This document shows, in pieces, positions 24,801 through 36,111 of a stretch of 64,000 nucleotides of DNA. How positions within the stretch are numbered: the stretch's first letter is position 1; each line of letters starts with the position of its first letter. The DNA is taken from assembly GCA_008360955.1 (NCBI GenBank), contig LUCM01003966.1, positions 9,286 through 73,285 of the forward strand. Reading direction: 5' to 3'. This stretch comes from Fasciolopsis buskii (lineage: Eukaryota; Platyhelminthes; Trematoda; Plagiorchiida; Fasciolidae). The notes under the pieces were generated by a model. It ran no database searches and was not told the DNA's origin. It saw only the letters and a program-made list of their open reading frames with translations. Both the position numbers and the translations under genes were made by a program.

Positions 24801-27349
24801 GATACAACTAAATGAATAACCGAAATGAAGAAATTCTTCTTTGCTACATTGTTCAAACAATCTAATTCGACGGGTTATTTTGGTGAACGTTGAAACCCGG
24901 ATCGGTTTGAGAACTGGAGAATATCAGCAATTAAGATGTTTTTAAAGCAGTGGAAGATAGCTGATGAATACAAATTAACTCGCCACTTACTGTTCACTAA
25001 TCAAAAATGGACACGCAATGTTAAGCTGACGAACACAAAATGTCGTTTTTATTTGTTGCCTAGGCATATCGTAGCTGCAACAAAGATGACACCTCACAAT
25101 GTCTTGGAAATTCAGATCACACAGACTGTCAAGGACAACTTAACATAAATGCTAGATTGGGAACTTGTGGCGCAGTTTCGGAACAAACTCGCAACGGTTT
25201 GACATTTTTCACTCGACTACTCAAGGTTCGAATTTTCCAAGCCCCATTCCCCATTCGAAAGCATAGAATATATATCATATATATCATATATGAAATAACT
25301 AGAAAGATTAACGACATTATTGGTCATTTGAGGGGGGGTAGGGGAGGTATGCTCGTTTCCACGGTCGATGGGAGTGTAACGAGGTTTGAATAATTGCTTA
25401 AGGTTTGAGACATCCTATCCCAGATTTCGGGTTAGTTGAATAACATTTTAGTCGCACGAGCTGCCCCGTCTGTTATTGTTCAAAGACTAGGCAGATCCGG
25501 CGGGGTTATGGGCCTCAGCAAGTAATTCTCGTCGGAAAATTACGGGTAGGCAAGCCATACTGTTTCCGTCTATGTGATTACTACGTGTGTTCTTGCGGTC
25601 AAAATGTTTGCTATGTTGTTTCCATTGTCCCGGTTGACGGTTAAAACGGGTTCTCCATTTAAGAAATCTTACTTTAGTGTTCCAGGTTAACAATGACTAT
25701 CCGGGTCTCCTCCAAGCTGTTTCATCACTTGTGTATTCACTACTTCTCCCTTGATTCATTGATGTTCATCGGCGGCCGTACCAGTCTCTATTTCACTAAG
25801 AGCAGCATCTACCTGAGTGGATGGAGACAGTAATAAGAAACCAGAGAAACCGATGACAACTCCGAGTTTACAACGTATTTTATCGACTGACTTGTATTCA
25901 CGCATTCACAGTACTGTCCAGAGTTAGTAGCGTGACCCAAACACGCTCATGTGGACATGGTCGTCATCCCCAAGCCAGCCTGGTGCATAGGTGCTCGCCC
26001 GCACTCCAGGGGCGTTAACACTCACATCGGTCGACTAAGGCTGCGGTAATTGCGACTCGCGACTTTGATAGTTTTGACCACCGTTGGTATCGTTGGTCTG
26101 ATACGAATGCAGGAAGAAATAGGAAACGCTCCCATAATGCACCAACAGATCGGCCCTATTTAGTTATTTGCGAAAATTAGAGATTGTGTTACCGAATCTT
26201 TCAGGCGATTTAATATATTTCACCTGAACATCTGATTTAATAAAAAACCTATTCATGATAAATTCCTGTAAATAGTGCATTATCGGCGGAATTAAAAAAA
26301 AACATGAAACAAGGACGTGGTATTTGGAAGTTGCCTCAGATTTCTTGTTCCCCATCAGCGATAACTCGATTCACATGGAAAACCGATATCCGACATCGCC
26401 GGTATAACTCCCACCGATTGAACATACTAATAAAAGAAGCTAAGTATATATAAGACTACCTCTTACTAACTTCTGGTGGTCTCTTGGTAGCACTATACAC
26501 CAATATGACACACTTATGTGCACGACATTCGAATAACTCTGTTTGGTGAATATCGCTGGATTCCGCCCTGTGCTTCTCTAAATCACGGCTAGGGGAACAG
26601 CCATCACATCGGTGGCCGACCGCGAATAAGTTGAGACTGTGTTTATCTTGCAGGTAGAGAATATCTAAACTTTTCCCCCGGTCTATGCTGATCTTAGCTT
26701 TATGACTAGTTACATTTTAGCTAGCGTAAGATGATTCACACGTTTTAATCCTAGACAAGTGCTTCTCGCCTGATTTTTCACCGAGTAGCTAACCGAAAAT
26801 CTCTGGGCCGTCGGGCCGAAACCAAATAGTTTCGCGTACTCCCCAAGAATCTAGCACCTCCACTACTTTTTCTGGTGGAGGTCATTTATAGGATAGTCAT
26901 AAAAAGTCGCCTGTAGAATACATGCACTATTTCTCGGTGACATCCATGTGAAGGAAAGACGGCTTCATGAGATATGTATATTGTTCAACGCTCCATACTA
27001 TAGGTTTTTGATTGTGATTCTGTTTGAACGCCGTGTGGCGTCGGGAGTTGACTTGTAGCCCAGAAGAAGTGACGGATGTCACTCAGACCCTCCCCACGAC
27101 ATGTCAATTCTTCACTGTATACAGTAGAATTTATCCATTCCAGCTAGAAACCAAGAGTAAAATGACACCCTGACAACAAAAATGGTTGCGCTTCCTCTTG
27201 CTTGTCTCCTCGGTGCCCAAGTGCCTGAAGCCGCGTTCCTTCAAAACGCGCTCCAATGCAGGTGATAAAGTACTGGCCCACAAGTTTCACCAGCTAAGGA
27301 TATGATGGCTGTCTTACAACCGCGGTGTTCACCGTGCAAACTGTTGTTT
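21826..27349. other. Unannotated; one unclassified open frame and an AT repeat
   Basis: The - frame at 22846-23055 reads VREFGHYAVALLIACHNNHG and ends after a Cys-containing tail. Its codon pattern looks protein-like, but I recognise no family. At 25266-25291 there is a short TATATATCA tandem. The rest shows only short interrupted frames. Confidence 0.3.
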
Positions 27350-27525
27350 GCTTTTATCCTTTACTTCCTTTATTAATGAAATGATGGCACATCATTTCCC
27401 AGGAAAGGGACCGCGGCTAGCAGATGGCTGTCAAATGGGGAAGTTGACCGGCGGTGAGAGGACCTGAACGCGCGACCTTTACGTCCAAACGCCACGACCT
27501 TATCCGTTTGGCTAGCGCCGACAAC
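27350..27525 (-). mobile_element. tRNA-headed SINE, family 1 (copy 1)
   Basis: Read on -, an A box TAGCCAAACGG and a B-box-like CGTTCAGGTCC are followed by CCGGTCAACTTCC, a body containing CATTTGACAGCC and AAATGATG, and the end TTCATTAATAAAGGAAGTAA. The same order and landmarks occur at 39443-39626. RNA polymerase III type 2 promoter boxes followed by a non-tRNA body define a SINE. Such elements rely on LINE reverse transcriptase. The boundaries are approximate on this copy. Confidence 0.75.
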
Positions 27526-28383
27526 TGGCGCAGGCCCAGATTGTGGGAACTAGATCGATTGCGCGCATCGGTTACCTTACCTCCAATTTCGGCGGGTATG
27601 CTAATATGGCTGATCCGCTAGCGCTTTTCGAGCGGTTTACCACCGCATTCCTGCATTTCGCATCAGACCAATGGAACCCACTGAGTGCACTATCAACTAG
27701 CGGCACTACAGCCCAGTCGGCCAATCGATCATCGCCTCATTTTCAGCCCAAACCTTGGTGTCCACGGGCAGCGTGGCAAGCCTGGCACCGTTGAGCTGAT
27801 AGAATGTGTTGTTTGTACGTTAGTTCAATGGACAATGTGACTGAAAGTGAGGATCGACAAGCCGAACTGCAGTGACTACAGCCTCGACCAACTGATGTGC
27901 GCGCTCGCGCCAGTACACATGAGACTAGCTGACAGGCGGATATCAACTGTTGCCGCACAAGCACGTGGGTGGATCATATTACTTGTACCGGAACACCGTA
28001 TTGTCTACGCTGAAACCTGGTTGCTCTTGGCTCGCTCCATTCTGACCACACAAAGTGCCAAGCTTCTCCAGTGTCCGTAGGATTTTCGGCGCATGCATTT
28101 ATTAGACCGTCCTGTAAATAATGAATTTGGTAGTATCATAATGGACGAAAGCGAGAAACATAGTGGGTTATTTCATGAAAACATCCAATCTCCTACTACT
28201 ATCGTGCACCAAGAAATCAAGCTCTGTAGGTCGTATCCAAAGCCTTCGTCGTACTTAGGCTACCTGCACAGAAGTCATCTATCAGTAGGGGTCGATCGCT
28301 TGCGCTAGCGGATAGTAACCGTGCAAATCAGTGACCGATAGGTGCAACATCATGTGGTGAAGTTGAACAAACCGTTCACAGCC
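27526..28383 (+). other. GC-richer block with two adjacent open frames, unidentified
   Basis: Frames at 27543-27794 (83 codons) and 27847-28080 (77 codons) lie in distinctly GC-richer DNA than the surroundings. Reads such as YANMADPLALFERFTTAF and SDYSLDQLMCALAPVHMRL look protein-like. No family could be recognised. A retroelement gag-like region is one possibility, but there is no zinc knuckle or other marker. Confidence 0.3.
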
Positions 28384-28515
28384 TGCCCGGTGGTGTAATG
28401 CCTAAGGGACTCGACTCAATCGTTCGTCCCGGGTTCGCGTCCCAGTTCGGGCGCGGTGGATATGCACTGCTGATGATTCCTAACAAGGATGAAACAGCGG
28501 TACAGTGCTTCCATG
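28384..28515 (+). mobile_element. SINE family 2 with hammerhead ribozyme motif (copy A)
   Basis: The head is tRNA-like: GCCCGG acceptor-like start, A box TGGTGTAATGCC (28391), B box GGTTCGCGTCC (28432) and an AGTTCGGGC end. It is followed directly by a hammerhead ribozyme motif at 28457-28513. This is the architecture of the Sm-alpha SINE-like elements of schistosomes. Related copies lie at 45425-45540 (+) and 56165-56285 (-). The 3' end beyond TTCCATGG is not defined. Confidence 0.8.
28457..28513 (+). ncRNA. Hammerhead ribozyme motif (type I topology), partly degraded
   Basis: The core CTGATGA (28470-28476) and GAAA (28491-28494) are both intact. Stem I is GCACTG (28464-28469) with CAGTGC (28503-28508), six perfect pairs, extended past a small internal loop by TGGA/TCCA. 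Stem II is TCC/GGA with loop TAACAA; its closing pair is T-T instead of the usual G-C. Stem III is minimal: A28494-T28501 and C28495-G28500 around AGCG. The cleavage triplet is GTA, cut after 28502, which obeys the NUH rule. Weak stems II and III suggest low or dimer-dependent activity. Confidence 0.7.
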
Positions 28516-29588
28516 GTTTCTTTATGGTGAGTTGAGCGATGATATCACATGGTGAATTATTTCATGAAATCAAAAAGACGATGTATTCATTATGCAGTAT
28601 CGTTGGTCATCTCACTACTAAGATCCCATCCATCTCAGAAATCATCGGCAGATCACATAAACTGTAATCAATTTATATAGCCTTGTCGTAACGAGCCAAT
28701 GTGGGCCAATCAAAGTGGTCCATATGTCATCCGCATTGGTTGTAGGCAGTGCCAAATATTAATGCGTCCACTCACTGACCATAACAGTAGTCATTTCCTT
28801 TGATGGTTAGCGCAGTAAGAAAACAAATATTACCAAATGTTACCAAAACTGTTATACTCTATCCAACCTGTCACGTTAACAAACATGAGATTTGCACAAA
28901 ATTAATTTGGCTATTAAAGTGAACAAGCGTTTGACAGATAAGAGGGTGTTGATTGTATGTAGACCTGGTATTTCGACTCGAAATTAGGGTACGAAATCCG
29001 GTCAGTTACAGTAATGGACGGACACGAATTGCCAATGAGCACTGAATCGGTTCCGACCTAAACTACGCATACTAAGCCGAGGAGTAAACCACAACAGAAG
29101 GAAAACATGTTCGACTTTCATTTATGGCACATGCATCGATACAATAAATTGCAGATATCCCGATTGGTGGAACACGTTCCGTCTGATGGCTTTCGAGGGA
29201 TGTTTGGACTTCACAACCGCTTGTTGCCAGGGCTCATCTGCCCGTTGTCCAGGCCGGCTAGCCCGAAGCGGTATCGGACTGTATCATGTGACTTGCACAC
29301 GGACTCTTGGCTGGGTGGCTACCAGGCCGTTAGCAGTTGATGGGCCGGAGTTACACTCAGAATTATTGTTCACAACGTTTGGCAAAATCGATTTATCCGG
29401 TTCCCTGACGGTAGGTAATGGCATCTGTTCTGAGGGTATCGACCTGCTCTCCCGACGTAGGTTCAGCGAGTGGTGTTACGAATGAAGATTTTTTTATTAC
29501 ACACGGTGATTTACAGCAAAAGTTTAAACCCCAGAGCCGAAAGATACATTGCAAATGGGTAAGCGTGTAGGGAATATCCAAGTAAGGT
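28516..29588. other. Unannotated; moderately GC-rich repeat-like patch near 29190-29480
   Basis: Overlapping + frames at 29107-29485 have no motif. No gene is supported. Confidence 0.35.
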
Positions 29589-31420
29589 TCAGTTTGTTGA
29601 CATTGGTTTGAAAAACAAAGATTGTGGATTGTTGGAACAAAAGGAACAAGGAAGAAGATTCCACAGCTTTGGATTTTGGGGAATAAAAGAAGACTGAGAT
29701 AAAGAAGTTCGATATCTAGGGCTAGAGACTTTGTAAGGACGATTCGTCGCTCGAATGCGAGTACGAGAGAAAGTTAAAAGAATGGGAACTGCCACAGCGA
29801 GCTCAGAAAAAAACAGGAACCAAAATAATGGTTATACGAAAGAAAAAGTGAAGCAACCGCTCGACACTCATCAAGTAACCGCAAATTTGAAGTTAGAGAG
29901 GCGTAATTAATTCACCGAACGGCTTTTCGTTGAACCTAATACAGAAGAGAAAGAGCGGCAGACAAAGCGCCGCCCTACACTTGACTACAATGTTCAAGTA
30001 TCCCACGGGTTTGAGCCCTGTGTAAAATCAGGAGGTAAACATGTGCTAAAAAGCGTCCAGCGTGGAAAACGAAACCAAATTAGCGCGCAGCAGGAGAGGC
30101 AAGTACCAGCACAACGGGAGACCAACAAAGAGAACGGTTTACGGACAAACCCCGGCAGTGAAATTTTAGTGGAATGAACAGAAATCGAGTCAGCATTTAT
30201 CTGGAGAGAATAAAGGAGATGTTTGAATGGGACAAGATAGAAGTCTTGGGGAAATTGAAAGAGACATGGTTAGGTGAGCCTTAGGTAGACTTTGCTTGAA
30301 ATCGGAAGCAAGTGTTTCACTCGGACTGTACGAGCGTGATTGATGTTATTGGAGTCTTGGAGAAAAGTAGAGTACAGGGTTGAAGGTTGATATAAGATCT
30401 TTAATGAACATAGCAAAACAGATGGACACAAGTATGGAACTTTGGTAAACCCCAGCATTCACAGAGAAGGACAAATATAGAATTCCATCGGCTGTAGGGG
30501 AGGCGGTCAGCTTTCTGAGGAAACAGGACGTTCACGACACCAGATGCAGGCGGAAACCGAACGAAGACAATTTCGACAGCAGACCTATGTGCCAACCTCG
30601 ATCGAAGGCCTTGGAGATGTCCAAATAGACCGTGTAAGTTTCTCCTTAGTTATTGATTAGGAATCCAGGATGAGAGCTAGTACATCATTCGTGGAGCGAC
30701 ATGAGCAAAGTCGATATTGACAGTTAATCAACCTTTCAGATTCAAACAACGGAGGCAAATGGTTGGCAATAACAGGTTCAACATCTTTCTGGATCACGAA
30801 AGTAAGAGTGATGAGGCGATAGTTGTTGGGATCAGAAGAATTTTCGTGTTTTGGGATAGGGAAAATAATTGCGTTTTTCCGTAGAGAATGGAAAGTATTC
30901 TGGTTGATAAAAGAAAAAAAAGACAGTGTACTATAGAGGCTAGCTATGAAGCACACATTTTCAGGAGTATGGGTGGAGTACAGTCCGGACCAGGAGATTC
31001 GAAGACAATCAGATTGGAATGACCTTGGCCGACCTTTCTGGTAGTTATCACAGGAAGAAAAGCACTGCTGGAAACATGAGTGGAACGAGGATACGTAGAG
31101 CTGACAGGAAGGGGAGAGTCTGAGGCAAACAGAGAGACAAAACCTCGGACTTGTCAAGAAAGTCACAGACCAGAAAGCCGGTGGAATTGCGAACTAGAAG
31201 AAAATTGGAAGGACAGAAATCACGAGGTACCACCTTTGCAAGGACCAAAATGATCACCTATCATTGACGGATGAGATTGGTCGTTCATCATTTTGACATG
31301 CGAAGTGATCTCTAGTAATATTTAGTAGATTGAAGGATATAGCCGCGGACATCAGGGTTAGAAAAAGTACAGGAATTAGGCAGGTGGGTAGGAAATTGAA
31401 GGTAGCTTATGACTAAAACT
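29589..31420 (-). mobile_element. Jockey/CR1-like LINE, 1.8 kb, degenerate
   Basis: Read on -, the order is as follows. An endonuclease-end scrap SCTFSNPDV lies at about 31370. RT block 1 is NAIIFPIPKHENSSDPNNYR then LITLTFVI (NYRPISLTSVISK in the family). The RT finger is CQYRLCSCRSTNDVLALIL (QYGFR-GRSTTDLL). Motif A is VYLDISKAFDRGWHIGLLSK at about 30570-30632, intact including the catalytic Asp. It is followed by SFSVNAGVYQSSI (GVPQGSI), FAMFIKDLIST, and a C-terminal end QSSFIPQNPKLWNLLP at 29589-29795 that resembles the FFP-T-x-LWN-LP signature. At least four frameshifts and many stops are present. A poly(A) tail and target-site duplication were not located. Confidence 0.88.
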
Positions 31421-31814
31421 GGGGAAACTAAGTCAAAGGAGTGAAAACTGGGGAATCTGGTGTACAAAGTCATCATTTCAAAAAAACCGCAAATGTTAAT
31501 GACAACAACGAGAGTTCCGTGCACTTCCAATGGTTGAGTGTACGCAGGTGAACAAGAACGGTTATTTATTTGATTTGTAGAATTAATTTTTAATGTAAGA
31601 GAACTAGCGACGGAAATACTGAGAATTTCAGTAGGGAATCACGTAAGGCTTCACTAGGTTTGGACGTAGTGATGAGCTGGGCAACGGTGCCTACCGCTGT
31701 TGTACAATTACAGTATTTATAGTGGCAGTTCTAACCCCCACAAGCAACGACGATTATTTTCACAGTAGACTGCGGTCTATTGATTCTATTTAATAAATCC
31801 CCGTATGTGTACCA
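31421..31814. other. Unannotated intergenic DNA
   Basis: Possibly the decayed 5' part of the adjacent LINE on -, but no motif could be followed. Confidence 0.3.
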
Positions 31815-32330
31815 GTGGTGTATGGGTACCTGAGTCGGGGGTCCCTCTTAGTTGGCCTCCGTCATCCACCCGATTATCAGCTGCGTCTCCAGGGCGCTAA
31901 GGCTTGCGTTAGCGATCACACCCCGCAAACCGCTCAAAAAAAAACGGACTACACAAGATGTAGTGTAACCAGGACTAAAATCTTTAAGGATACGGCGTCC
32001 AACATGCAAAGACGGATACGCCTGAACAGGCGGAAGAGGTTCTCTGGATCCAACAACCGCCAAGAACATTTGATCAAACAACGGGATTTAATGAACCCTT
32101 AGGTTGCATTTGATCCTACCGAATGAGAATTGGGCTCCTTAATTAGGCACCGGCAACCGTGGATCAAGATTGCCTCGGCCGCGTTAGGCGCTCCGGCCTA
32201 GTAGACTGCCACCAAATTATGTACGAACTACTTGGTATGCCGTCCACACGTGAACTTACTGTTACCCGCCTAGTAAAACTTGATTATGGATAGGGTAAAG
32301 ATGACAACTTGAACAAAACCCGGATGGAGC
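31815..32330 (+). other. GC-rich repeat-like block with 95-codon open frame
   Basis: The frame at 31815-32102 contains a basic stretch (MQRRIRLNRRKRFSGSNN) and the region is GC-richer than the flanks, ending near GCCGCGTTAGGCGCTCCGGCC. It looks like the leader of a retroelement, and the RTE-like copy on the same strand begins about 1.4 kb downstream, but no motif proves the link. Confidence 0.3.
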
Positions 32331-33008
32331 TGGGAAGTAACTTTTTATTCTGTTTCTGACTACCTAGGATTTCGTCTCCACAGTTTACTCTCACCGTTCC
32401 TACTAAGCGACGGGCATTGTGCTTCTTCAATGGTAAGGGTGATCCAAAACAGGAAGTGGGAATCTAAACCTAAATACACAAAACCTCGGATGCATATGCC
32501 CTGTTGGGACGTATGAAATCTTTTCGATGAAAATAGCCAATGCATTTTCGTGCACACATCCCACGACTGCGAGATTTACATAGTTTGAATATCCTAAATG
32601 TGACCAACCAAATCAACCTGCCGATGTATTCAAGTCCCTCAGACGGGTGCATCTTATTGGTTGTACCCTGGTCGGCCATAAAACAACTGCGAACATCACT
32701 ACAACGGGCGACGAAGCTTACAGCGCTTTTGTAAAGTAAGGCCACAAGCTGATGCCAAAAGTACACGGGTCCCATGAGTCATGTGACGAAGAAAACTGAT
32801 CATGTCTGAGAAACATGACTGTCCGACAAGCCCGTTTGTCATCAGGTAGTGCATGACATGGGACAGAGATTTGAACGGCTGCAACCCGGGACCTAAGCTT
32901 TGGCCTGAGTTTTGAAACAATAAAAAGGGGTCTGATTTTGTGACAAGCCCAGAGGCGAACGGGCGAGGATCGTAGTGACGATCAAAGAAGAGATAACGTG
33001 CCCGAGAT

Positions 33009-33027
33009 GGGATGGGGTGGGGTGGGG
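33009..33027 (+). other. G-quadruplex motif
   Basis: Four runs of three or four G (33009, 33014, 33019, 33024) are separated by 1-2 bases, a canonical intramolecular G4 pattern on the + strand. It lies about 40 bases upstream of a TATATAAG string. No gene can be tied to it. Confidence 0.75.
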
Positions 33028-33067
33028 TGAGGTGGAACCAATCCATGAGCTTCATCCTATGTGAACC

Positions 33068-33075
33068 TATATAAG
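33068..33075 (+). promoter_or_regulatory. TATA-like element of unknown owner
   Basis: TATATAAG lies downstream of the G4 motif and about 670 bases upstream of the first RTE-like endonuclease motif. It could belong to a solo LTR or LINE leader. No transcription unit is demonstrated. Confidence 0.25.
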
Positions 33076-33739
33076 CCGTTCGATGGCCGAACGAAACAGC
33101 TGAGTTGAACGATCGGAGGGGACTGCGATCGTTGCTGTTCCACTAGTCAGGGTGGAGCTAAGTAAGGACCGAGGCGGTCGACTGAAGCCGCTAACGCTAG
33201 CGATTATGTTAACACGATTTTAAAGCACCCTTTTCACCTTGACAACCATTTTCACCAAAATTCGTCGTGGCGTGGTTCAGGAGAACTTATACGGTTACTG
33301 ACGTCGCAGTATAAGCCCCTGCATTTTGTGCTATGCCAAGCGCTAAAGATGGCCACCACAACTGTAAGGGTAGTGGGTATTGACTTGGCATAACATCTAC
33401 CCGAATCAGAGATCAACACAGCTGCGGCGAATTTGTGCTATGTCAATCGATAAGCGGAGACAAAATTCGATGGGTACCGAGGGACCGAATTAGCCGGTAG
33501 AATAATCAATTATTGAGTATTGCTCTTCGAAGACTAATATGCGCCATTTTGTTTCGATTAACAAACGACCTTTTTGCCTGTTCGACTTAGTCTCACTAAA
33601 ATTCGTGGGAATTGGGGATAGCGGTCACGAAATAGAATCAACTGAGGATTTGCGGTCAAAATAATGTAGATGTCTCTTCACATATTCTGCGTAACGAAAA
33701 AGCAACCAAAAATTAAGTTCATTGAACCGCATCCCGATG

Positions 33740-36111
33740 ACCAACGGGAGACTGGAAAGCCGTCATGGGACCAGCAAATGAGTATACCCATTACATTCCG
33801 GTGAGATTTATCCTCAGTGAGCTAAGCTGAAATGGTGAACACTTAGTCATATTTACAGGTCTCAATCAACTAGTCAACACTACCCGCTTGTTACAACTAA
33901 GAAGTCATCTGTTGACCAGCTGCCCCAACAACGATGAGACGTCACATCGCATCGATTATATCTTAGTGCATTCCTGAGGGTCACCATCCATCAAGGACCG
34001 TAGGGCATACCGTTACGGCTTAATGGAAAACACCAGTGGTAGGTACCACACACTGGTGCGCGCTTTTCTCCAGCTTCAACTTCCAGAACGACAGAATGTC
34101 GTTCCTCATCACAGATTCGATATGTTCACGCTAACGATCAAGCGCTATCTGACGCGTTTGCATTTAAGCTAGTTCTGATCGACGGAGATGGTAGTACAGA
34201 TGAGCCGGAGAGGAGTTAAAATTTTCCATCTCTAGCGCGTCTCCTGAACCGCTGGGTAATTCCAAACAGTATAAAACGGGTTGGATGGTCACATACTCTT
34301 AATTATCGTGTAAAGACTGGGGACACGAGACTGCATAGCTCATCTGATCCGCACAACGTAAATTCTCAGAAAAAGCTACCGTAAACAATATTAGTCCGAA
34401 ATCGCAGAATTTATAGAAACGGAAGAAGCTGCTGGAGTACTTTGCAAACTTCTATAATTCATGCTCTTCCTGCGGCAAGGCGAAAACTCCTCCTTCCAAG
34501 TTGCTTTACTATAGTGGCTACTTCATGTCGGAAGGTGAACAAATGCTTCAGTGACAGGTTGTATACTTCATCCATCTATTCATTCGTCTTCCCGTTAATT
34601 CTGTCTGTGAAACATCACCAGGTAATAATCAGTGATATGTAGTTGGTATCGACGCTCCCGACAATCTGGAAATGGTATCCACCGTTCAGATAAAGGAAAA
34701 CACGAAGTTACTCAGTGAGAATGGTATCTAATCAGACGTCTTCAAATCTTATTTGTCAATCTGCTGAATTCAGTACCTAAGCGTTTTTATCACATCTGGG
34801 ACATCGAAGCTTGCCCCAAAAACTGGTCAACCTTGACTCTACTTAAAAAATGGGAGCAAGACCACTTGCGTGGACTGCAAGAGCATCGGTTTCACCGATA
34901 TAGCTGTAGAGCCTTTTGCAACTATTGCGAGTGCACCAGCACGTTATACTGAGTGTAGGCTTTGTCCAAGAAAAGGTTGTATTGATCAGATCTTTAAGCC
35001 ATGTCAAGTCCCAAAACAGGCGAATTTCTCACAGCCCAAAACAAGGTGTTTTATCGAATTTCATAAAGCATTAAATTTCGTTGATTGGCAGTCACTCAGG
35101 TGCATACTTTGGAACGAGCAGGTGCACAGAAAGTGCTGTGGATTGTTAAAAGCGTACTACTACGCCGAAAAATTTCCCTGGTTCTTCCTTGACTCCGGTC
35201 TTCCCCAAGGTTGCCCGCTGTAACAGGTTTTATTCAAATACCCCGTAAAGCGATTAATGTGGTGTACCCTTTCGATGAATACACCCTGGCTACGATTGTT
35301 GAGTCCCTGACCTCGAGTTCGCCGACAACATTGTTATTCTGGAAAATGATCCTGCAACTGTGAAGCTGTTTTTAAACCGAATTTTATGGGAAACCATGCC
35401 TACTGGTCTGGGGATATAAACACTCCGAAAAAGTGGTTCTTCACGACTTCGCAAAATCCATCACACTATATACAAATCAACGGTGAAATTTCGGAACAAA
35501 TACATTACTTCACATACTTGGGGTCTGCTTTCCGACCGAACGGCCAGGTCAGAGACGAAGTTAAACCTCATATAGGCAACACTAAGACAGCAATCCTACT
35601 ACTTCACAATGTATTATGGTTTCGCATTGAAATAGGCCTCTTCATAAAGCTGCGCATTTATCGAGCCGTTATCATCCCAGTCGACACATACGTATGTGAA
35701 AACTGATCATTAAGAGTGGACGATACAAAAGGGCTAGAAAGTTTTGACCGGTGCTTTTGCTAAATTGCAAAAATTAATTAGTATGATCTCGTCTTCAACG
35801 CCGCCGTGCGTCAGCGCCTTATGAATATCAAACGGCTTTCATCGTTTCTCCATAGACGCCCATTGCAATGGTTCGGCGATTTCCTCCGTCGACCCCAGAC
35901 GGAATTAAAGATTAGGAGCCTACGGATGTCGCCTGACTCAAACTGGAATTATTGCCCCGGTGTCCAGCTAAAGACATGGGTTAGCATTACTAAGAAAAAT
36001 GGATTGCCTAAGCATTCAGTGGATTTTCGGAGTACGCGATTGATCCTGCAGCTGGATTTGGCGATGGGTAGACCATATCACCGATCACAACACCTGGATG
36101 GCTGCAAGTAG
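33740..36111 (+). mobile_element. RTE-like LINE, 2.4 kb, endonuclease to C-terminus
   Basis: This is the most complete LINE here. Endonuclease: GDWKAVMGPANEYTHYI (33749), NGEHLVIFTGLNQLVNTTRL, HRIDYILVHS, then NTSGRYHTLVRA (the D-H pair of SDH is partly lost). RT: CPKNWSTLTL, KSIGFTDIAVEPFATI, PRKGCIDQIFKPCQVP (G-GC-DQIF), RCFIEFHKALNFVDWQSL (catalytic FIDFKAAFDSV degraded to FIEFHKALNFV), SGLPQGCPL, LEFADNIVIL (YADD reads FADN), and YFTYLGSAFRPNGQVRDEV. C-terminus: NAAVRQRLMNIKRLSS, RPLQWFGDFLRR (RWLGHVLRM) to the stop at 36111. Stops and frameshifts, and substitutions at both catalytic positions, show it is inactive. Confidence 0.9.

Larger units (their letters stand above)
32331..33739. 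other. Unannotated DNA with G4 and TATA strings
   Basis: The - frames at 32470-32775 and 32699-33055 are open for 101 and 118 codons but have no recognisable domain. The 33300-33400 stretch may be the eroded start of the downstream endonuclease. Confidence 0.3.

Noticed and set aside
27361..27540. True tRNA gene for the region with A and B boxes
   Set aside because: There is no cloverleaf with a proper anticodon arm, and the same body occurs at 39443, so it is a SINE.
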